64,000 nt of DNA from positions 1,984,001 through 2,048,000 of the forward strand of contig NC_065906.1 in assembly GCF_905147045.1 (NCBI RefSeq). Reading direction: 5' to 3'. Under the pieces are notes generated by a model. It searched no databases and was not told the origin of the DNA. It worked only from the letters and a program-made list of their open reading frames with translations. The position numbers and the translations under genes are program-made. Shown piece by piece: positions 57,338-64,000 of the stretch. Position 1 is the first letter of the stretch, and the number at the start of each line of letters is the position of its first letter. The stretch comes from Nymphalis io. Taxonomy: Eukaryota; Arthropoda; Insecta; Lepidoptera; Nymphalidae.

Positions 57338-57376
57338 TTCTTTGTTGTTGTACGCTGATAACACAACAACAAAGAA
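57338..57376. repeat. 14-bp inverted repeat with duplicated flank
   Basis: TTCTTTGTTGTTGT (57338-57351) pairs exactly with 57363-57376 around an 11-base loop. ACGATGTTAATA stands both before (about 57323) and after (about 57376) the hairpin. Confidence 0.9.
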
Positions 57377-57923
57377 CGATGTTAATATCGGAACCCGTAG
57401 TGGGCCGGAACGACAAAAAACTAGGAAAGCGAAGGCAAATCAGGAAAAATAAAAAGGCGATATTTTTGAGCACAGAACTTAAAGTTAATATAGAAGTGAC
57501 AATTATTTTTAATTTATGCAAGTTAAGTTTATAATTTAAAATATATAATAAAAACTAAATATCTCATTCTCATGCATGTTAACTTTGACGATAGTTTAAT
57601 TTATTTTCGAACGATTGAATACGGGGTTTAAACTTGTAATATAATCGTCTATATATTATGTACATATATAAGCCAAATACCACTAACTGACTGACTCGTT
57701 ACGAGATCTCGGTAATTATGGGTCCGATTGTCTTGAAATCGTTTATCATCTGAAGTTTGGAATATAATTATTTATCTATATAAATAAAGGGGTTACTTTT
57801 TATGAATTTTACCAGTACGAAGTCGGAACGGGCAGCTGTAAATATATATATTCACTCATTACCATAATCTGATTCAACAGTAATAGCGCCCGACTGGAGC
57901 TAATTAATAATTATATAAAACAA
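57377..57923. other. intergenic, unassigned
   Basis: ACTGACTGACTCGTTACGAG and GGGTCCGATTGTCTTGAAAT near 57690-57740 recall a non-autonomous repeat. The class is unknown. Confidence 0.35.
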
Positions 57924-58226
57924 CCGTAACAGCCTGTGAATGTCCCACTGCTGGGCTAAATGCCTCCGCACCTCTTTTTGAGGAGAAGGTTTGGAGCTTA
58001 TTTCATCACGCTGCTCCAATGCGGGTTGGTGGAATACACATGTGGCAGAATTTCAGTGAAATTAGACACATGCAGGTTTCCTCACGATGTTTTCCTTTAC
58101 CGTCAAGCACGAAATGAATTATAATCACAAATTAAGCACATGAAAATTCAGTGGTGCTTGCCCGGGTTTGAAACCACGATCATCGGTTAAGATTCACGCG
58201 TTCTTACCACTAGGCCATCTCGGCTT
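57924..58226 (-). mobile_element. SINE B, full length
   Basis: Minus-strand copy with 3' end GTAACAGCCTGTGAATGTCC at the left, full body, and tRNA-like head at the right (sense AAGCCGAGATGGCCTAGTGG and GGTTTCAAACCCGGGC). A 14-base T run follows the head. Confidence 0.88.
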
Positions 58227-58899
58227 TTTTTTTTTTTTTTAATACAAAGTTAAGTTAAATTTGCTTGTCCGTAGATATAATCAGGAATATCTGGTCCGCT
58301 TTGGCATGTTGTATTAAATAATATAAGTTAAGATGCCTTTTCTAAAGTATCCTTAACTCTATGTTTTCACCAGCAAACCTTTACAAAGGAACACTACCCT
58401 CTAACTAAAGGCAAAGAATCTGCGCCGTGTTACTCTTTGTGAATAAACTGTGAGTTTCCCACTTTTGTGGCTTTTTTTCTATCCCTTTGATTCCATTGTA
58501 AAGGAATTCTATAAATAGTTGAGACATTCTTACGTTATAATATTTTTGTGTTAATTTTTTTAATTTAATTATATTTTTAGTTAGAATTTCTTGTAAAGAA
58601 GAAATTGCTCAGAAGATTTCATTTCTCAACTGACAATTTTGTGTTGAAGTTTGAGTGAGTGATATTTTCCTGCGCTTATATTTATTGGCAAGTATTCTCT
58701 AATCGGTATGAAAATGAGCCACCTGGAGTATTACTTATTGAGGTTATTTATCAAGGGATAGAGGCTATCTGGAAAGAGCTATATAGATATAGATAATTAA
58801 AGTTTTCGGATTCCCTGGTGGTGATTTAATGGTTTTAAATACAACAAAATTATCAACAACAACAACAACAAGTATGGTTGTATCGTTAGAAAATCTGCA
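58227..58899. other. intergenic, nothing recognised
   Basis: AT-rich with an ACA run near 58853-58870. Confidence 0.45.
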
Positions 58900-59015
58900 T
58901 GTGACATATGAAAGTCATATGTATCTTCCAAATCCCACCGGAGCAGTGTAGTGGAATAAGATCCGGACCTTCGTCTTAACAAAAGAAGACTTTGTATAGC
59001 AGCAGGACATTTTAA
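58900..59015 (+). repeat. SINE B fragment, decayed
   Basis: AAATCTGCATGTGACATATG, CACCGGAGCAGTGTAGTGGA and TATAGCAGCAGGACATT in sense order. Confidence 0.6.
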
Positions 59016-59110
59016 AATTCAGAATACTATAATAATAAGGTTTGCTTACTTCTCTTTGAATATTATTTATTATATATACAATTATTTATTTCTTTTTATA
59101 TATATTAATA

Positions 59111-59375
59111 GTATAGGTAGGCGGACGAGCAAATAGGCCACCTGGTGGTAAGTGATCACCAACGCACATAAACATTAGCAACGTAAGAAATTCGTCCCTT
59201 ACACTGGCAATGCGCCACCAACCTTTGGAACTAAGATGTTATGTCCCTTGTGCCTGTAATTACACTGGCTCACTCACCTTTCAAACCGGAACACAGCAAT
59301 ACAAAGTATTGCTGGTTTGCGGTAGAATATCTGATGGTACCTACCCAGACGAGCTTGCACAAAGCCCTACCACCA
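59111..59375 (-). repeat. repeat A, near full length
   Basis: AGTATAGGTAGGCGGACGAG, GCGCCACCAACCTTTGGAAC, CACTGGCTCACTCACCTTTC, CCCAGACGAGCTTGCACAAA, CCCTACCACCAAT. About 12 bp are missing after ATATCTGATG. Confidence 0.9.
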
Positions 59376-60571
59376 ATACAATTTTTAACCAGTGTCAACA
59401 ATTTGTAATTTCATTTTACTATAATAACAAAGCTATACTGTTTTTTATTTTGTTAGCAAGTGGTCATTCACTAATATATAATGGTAGATTGATCTGCGAG
59501 GCGTAATTCAAAAGCGTACCAATGACAAACGCCTCATAATCCCATGTATCGTACGTTACAAAAAATCAAATATTTTATATTACATAATTGACGTGAAACT
59601 GTTACAAGCGTGATGTATAGTTATTGGTCAATATAATTAATTTGTTTTAACCACTTGGACAGATGTCAGTCGTGTTCCGTATGGAAGTAAAGACCCGGTA
59701 ACCGCAGCTGATCGTGCACATATGGATTTACGAATTACAATATTTAACATTGCAGTATTTTACGGTTATTATCAAACTTTTTTTTTATGTGAATTTATTG
59801 TATATGCGGTAAATGCTCGAAAACCGTGACGGAAAACGGGATGACGCTCTCTTAGCCGTGAGGTCTCTTCTTTGCCGCCGCTCTCTACTTCCTGGTGAGT
59901 ACGTGAAAGGTATTATAAATTGCGTTGCTTTATATTATTATAATAATATGAAAAATATATTTATTTTTATATCGAAGCTCTATGTTTTATTTATTTTTTG
60001 GTTTTCTCTTATCATGTCCTTTCAATATATATCAATTTCGAAGTTTCACATGTACTGGACGTCTGTTGACGGACTTTTTGTAACTGTAGTAGTTGAAATA
60101 TTAATACATATCAATGCACGCAAAAATAAGTTAAATTACTTGAAAAAAGATCCCCAAGAGTAACGTTTTCTTATACTCATCTAACATATTAATCTGCGAT
60201 ATTTAATGAAATTTCGTATTTCTATAATTTAATTTTAAAGTTCGTTAAATGTGTAATGACACCGTTGAACCTCAAATTAATTTCACGGCACAAATTACGT
60301 GGCCTATTAATTACGCCCCGTTTCCGTTTGTTTCGCTAATTCTTTATACGGTCGTTTTGATCGTGTACGGAAATGAGGAAATTTTTGAATTTTTCAATTT
60401 GTCCCACATTCAAATAAAATATAATATTTAACTTATTTAAAAGTTATAATATCAGATTTTTACTTTGTACTAAAACATCAACCACATTCGACCACTTTAA
60501 GCTCTACAGACCCAATAGGAGAATCTGAATCTCAGAAATGTAATTTGAAAACACTTGACACATAGCATGAG
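59376..60571. other. intergenic, with one weak exon-like frame
   Basis: At 59813-59894 an ATG opens a GC-richer frame (MLENRDGKRDDALLAVRSLL) that stops being GC-rich exactly at CCTG followed by GTGAGT, a good donor site. No partner exon was found. The rest is AT-rich. Confidence 0.3.
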
Positions 60572-60814
60572 ACATATAGCTGAGATGGTCCAGTAGTAAG
60601 AACACGTGAACCTTAACCGATGATTGTGAGTTTCAAAGAGTAGTGAAAGAAAACTTCGTGAGGAAACCTGTATGTGTCTAATTTTACTGAAATTCTACCA
60701 CATGTATTCCACCAACCCGCATTGGAGCAGCGTGGTGGAATAAGCTTCAAAGCTTCTCCTCAAAAAAGGAGAGGAGACGTTAGCTCAGCAGTGGGACATT
60801 CACAGGCTGTTACT
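60572..60814 (+). mobile_element. SINE B with internal deletion and 12-bp target duplication
   Basis: ACATAGCATGAG stands at 60560-60571 and 60815-60826, directly bounding the element. The head (AGCTGAGATGGTCCAGTAGT) and B-box region (GAGTTTCAAAG) are decayed, and about 70 bp after the head are missing. The 3' end GGCTGTTACT is kept. Confidence 0.85.
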
Positions 60815-60829
60815 ACATAGCATGAGCGA

Positions 60830-61100
60830 CATTCATTCACCGGTAGGAATCAAATCTAAGGCGATTAACTCAGTAGTTAGAGAATCTTTGTGTGACATCT
60901 GGGTTGAGTTCTTTGGGGCGTGGGATTATTCGCCTACTCATAACCATGTGGTAGCCATCTTTATCTGTATGGGCCGTATCGCTTTATGATATGCAGCTGT
61001 TGTCCCGTTTCGTGAACTTGCGTGGGTCGACGAAGCTCACCTAACAAGAGAAGGAGTAAAAAGAAGAGAAGAGAGTGATCACGGCCCTGAAAACTTCGAT
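60830..61100 (+). other. possible tRNA-like SINE remnant
   Basis: GGCGATTAACTCAGTAGTTA (A-box-like) and CTGGGTTGAGTTCTTTGGGG (B-box-like) are spaced as in a tRNA head, and a GC-richer part follows. No second copy exists in the window to confirm it. Confidence 0.3.
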
Positions 61101-62051
61101 CGACACCATATTAATGGTGTACTAATTATAGTACCGACAGCAATCATCCATCCAAAGAAATGCTGGATGCCAGCTTCCTAAGGGTCAGATTAGACAAATA
61201 CATACAAAGCCCGAAAATCACGACTCGGCCGTCGGCGCGGCCACAAGCGTTAATCTTCGTTAAAAATCGAGCACGAGGTGGTATCTACCCAGACGACCTT
61301 GCACAAGGCCACCAAGTATACCACCATAACGTGATAATATAAAAGTCATATAATTCTGTTGAATTACTTATGTGTTGTGTCAATGAAAAGCCGTGCGCTT
61401 CAGTGTGTTGAAGTTTAATAATACCATAATTTGTGTTCATTAATAATAAAATTAATTTGTTACAAATTTCTCTTGATTTTCCTTTGTCAAGTAAAGGGAT
61501 GAACAAATTAATTCGCTTTAAAGTAAGCAAATTCTGTCTTTCCTCTACCATAAGACGTCTAGGAAGTAACATCATTAAGTGTAATTGTTTAAACTGGAGA
61601 GCTCTGTTACTCGAAAATTTAATTTTGAATTTAGAATACCAGAAACTTTTTTTAAATATTTTTCGATGTAAATGTGATTCTAACGAGTTATGCTTACTAC
61701 TTGATTATAAAACGTTATTAAAAACGAGCTGAATCCGTCATATTTATTTCGTGAACGTTTGACATGAAAATAATGACCTCATTTTCACTAAAGAAACACA
61801 CACACATAAATCGCATCCAATACATCATTGTCAAAATTTAATAGTAGAACCTCTATTGGCTACTTCCTATGAATATTATATTTACTAGTTCAGCTGGCAT
61901 ATGTTTATCTGAATACTGGCTTACAATCTAAACGGTATAACCGTATTCTTATTATGGATGTTTTATTAAATACTCAGTTAAATATAGTTTTTTAATGTTT
62001 AATAATATTTACATATTATTATAAAATTTAATAATATTCATTTACAAATAC
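61101..62051. other. intergenic, unassigned
   Basis: A small minus-strand scrap of repeat A lies at 61275-61315 (TATCTACCCAGACGACCTTG). A plus frame 61433-61732 is AT-driven. Confidence 0.4.
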
Positions 62052-62308
62052 ATAAATAAATATCCTGGGACATTATTCACACACGGCCATCTGATCCCAA
62101 ACTAAGCAGAGCTTGTACTATGGAAACTAGACAACTGATATACTACATATACTACTTTTCTTTTGTAAATACATATTTATATAGAAAATTACACCCAGAC
62201 AGGATAAACAAACATGTTCATGCACACAAATGTCTGTCCTGGGTGGGAGTCAAATCCACAACCTTCGGTTTGAAAGGCAAGTATATACCAACCAAGCCAA
62301 CCGGCCCC
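62052..62308 (-). mobile_element. SINE C, near full length
   Basis: AATATCCTGGGACATTATTC, ACACGGCCATCTGATCCCAA, ATACTACATATACTACTTTT, then the head at the right (sense GGTTGGCTTGGTTGGTATAT and TGTGGATTTGACTCCC). The B box is decayed here, and the tail is short (TAAATAAATA). Confidence 0.85.
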
Positions 62309-63676
62309 AATTTGTTTAGGAAATGCTATTCTTAAAGGACTCTACTACTCCTGAGCTTAGTTAGAAGGAAATATTATAATAAGTAAGTACACAAGCATGT
62401 GCGAACGCAGATTCACTCTAATCGATAGGAAAGCAATCCGACACGAGAGATATCGGGTCTAATACTAACGAGTGTAACATAATAAAAGTTACGGAATGTT
62501 TTTCCACTGAATAACTTCAGAGCTTTTTTATTAATCCTATTTAATATTTAAGCTAGGGCTATCATATTCCATAGTAGTACAAGGTAGCCACTAAAACAAC
62601 GGGATTGTTCATTAAATGAATCTAAAATATTACAGGTATTACTCTCGTTTTTTCAATGAAATGGTACAAAAAATTATCATAGTATTAGAAATAAAAATTG
62701 GTAATATGTTTTTTAAAGAAATAAATCAAAACAACTATACAACAATAAGCTAAACGTATATCGACACATATAATTTAGACACAAAAATAGAACAAAGGAA
62801 TCAAGACTGAACAACTGAAGAATTATTTATGAGATATCCGCCACAACCGAGAGTCAATGCAGAAGTGTCTAAAGCCAGCCTGGCTGGCCGATGAGCTCGG
62901 TAGGGCCAGTTCCCACCACGATGATCATCACGTGATCAAATCGAGCCACTAGACCATGCCCCGTCGGAAGACATTCCTAACATATAGCATATCATAATCA
63001 TTTCATTTTCGAAAAAATACCGCAGAAGAAAATATTTCATAGGCATAATATGTTTTTTTTTTAAATCGTATCAAACCTGATGACAATAACAAGAGTGAAA
63101 ACACTTCGTTATATTCGAATCGACGAATCAAGCGATGGGGCTCATACTACTCATGAATTTTGGATTTGCTGTACTGCCCACTGTTTGATTTGCTTACATT
63201 AGTCTCTAACTAAATGTGAATAATTGATTGATCCTAATAAATTTGAGCGACAAATACGGAAGCCTTGATTAGAGGGTACGCTTGATACGCTCGGTCAGAT
63301 TTATAGTTGCTTATTGACAAATATAATAATGTGTTTTACTAACATTGGTAAAGGCTTGTGTAGTTTTAATGGAAACATCATGCTCGTTTTCATTTAGTAA
63401 AACAGCAATGCTTTTTAATGTCGTGTTTCGGTTCAATTTCTCGGCCCAGTTTCTCGTCTGTTTTTTTTTAATGTGGTTTGAGAGGATAGAAATTGAGGCT
63501 TCTTAATTGTAAGTTCTGGCTATAGACACTGGAATTGTAAGAAATATAAGTAAATTCTTGTAATCAACTTACACTATAAATTTACTCCAAACACAGGTCT
63601 AAGATTTTATTGGGAAGGTTTTTGCCCAGCAGTGGAACACTTGTAGGCTACCATATTAGCACTGAGTTTCATGTCC
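62309..63676. other. intergenic, unassigned
   Basis: A GC-richer stretch at 62862-62965 reads, on the minus strand, GGCATGGTCTAGTGGCTCGA, which is A-box-like, but has no B box. A SINE B-like phrase lies at 63626-63652. Otherwise AT-rich. Confidence 0.4.
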
Positions 63677-63962
63677 TTTTTTTTAAAAGTATAGGTAGCT
63701 AGACGATCATATGGGCCACCTGATGGTAAGTGGCCACCAACGCCCAAAGACATTGGCATTGTGGGAAATGTTAACCATCGAATACAATGTCAATGCGCCA
63801 CCAACCTTGGGAACAAAGATTTAAGACACAGGTCCCTTGTGTCTGTAATTACACTGGCTCAATCACCCTTCAATCCGGAACACAACAATACCAAGTACTG
63901 CTGTTTTGCGGTAGAATATCTGATGAGTGGGTGGTACCTACCCAGACGAGCTTGCACAAAGT
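63677..63962 (-). repeat. repeat A, near full length
   Basis: T run 63677-63684, CACCTGATGGTAAGTGGCCA, GCGCCACCAACCTTGGGAAC, GATGAGTGGGTGGTACCTAC and CCCAGACGAGCTTGCACAAA, then it departs at GTGCCTTATT before the last few bases. Confidence 0.9.
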
Positions 63963-64000
63963 GCCTTATTTGTTTACATGTAAAAAAGCTGCATATGTTC

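Noticed and set aside
1..64000. CRISPR array, operons, prophage or riboswitches
   Set aside because: The sequence is eukaryotic with introns and SINEs/LINEs; no spaced short direct repeats of array type are present.

Overview
The window looks like AT-rich nuclear DNA of a moth or butterfly (Lepidoptera, possibly a nymphalid). This rests on many copies of short interspersed repeats of lepidopteran type, on non-LTR retrotransposon remnants (CR1/Jockey-like, R1-clade and RTE-like), and on one gene split by short introns with insect-type splice sites. There is no sign of bacterial operons, CRISPR or phage. No intact transposon and no functional tRNA or rRNA gene was recognised.

Only one host gene is convincing. 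It lies on the plus strand at 49103-54286 and encodes the IQ-motif and AAA-domain protein IQCA1/DRC11, a part of the nexin-dynein regulatory complex of motile cilia and sperm flagella. I could join eleven exons that stay in frame from ATG to stop (808 residues). Its introns hold pieces of three repeat copies and a perfect 41-bp inverted repeat.

The remainder is a repeat graveyard. Repeat A (about 290 bp, A-rich 3' end) has roughly 25-30 copies on both strands. SINE B (about 300 bp, tRNA-like head with A and B boxes) has about 15 full or partial copies. SINE C (tRNA-like head, TTA/ATT tail) has four, SINE D at least two plus tails, and SINE E one. LINE remnants are: a 1.9-kb CR1/Jockey-like copy at 2104-4034; a 3.06-kb R1-clade copy at 28119-31178 inserted into repeat A with a perfect 15-bp target duplication; two very short R1-like 3' ends (5.6 and 12.4 kb); an RTE-type C-terminus at 22.5 kb; two 3' fragments of another LINE at 32.0 and 47.1 kb; and a LINE C-terminus at 36.0 kb.

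The points most worth a second look are: (1) a 0.9-kb segment at 47072-47982 bounded by near-perfect inverted repeats and holding a LINE remnant; (2) the 3' end of repeat A matching the 3' end of the CR1/Jockey-like LINE of the same window, which suggests a SINE-LINE partnership; (3) the 41-bp intronic hairpin in the DRC11 gene; (4) a 138-bp segment duplicated together with a SINE B copy at 13.0 and 38.5 kb; and (5) three R1-clade insertions that all lie in or beside repeat A. SINE and LINE class names come from memory of typical families and were not checked by a search.
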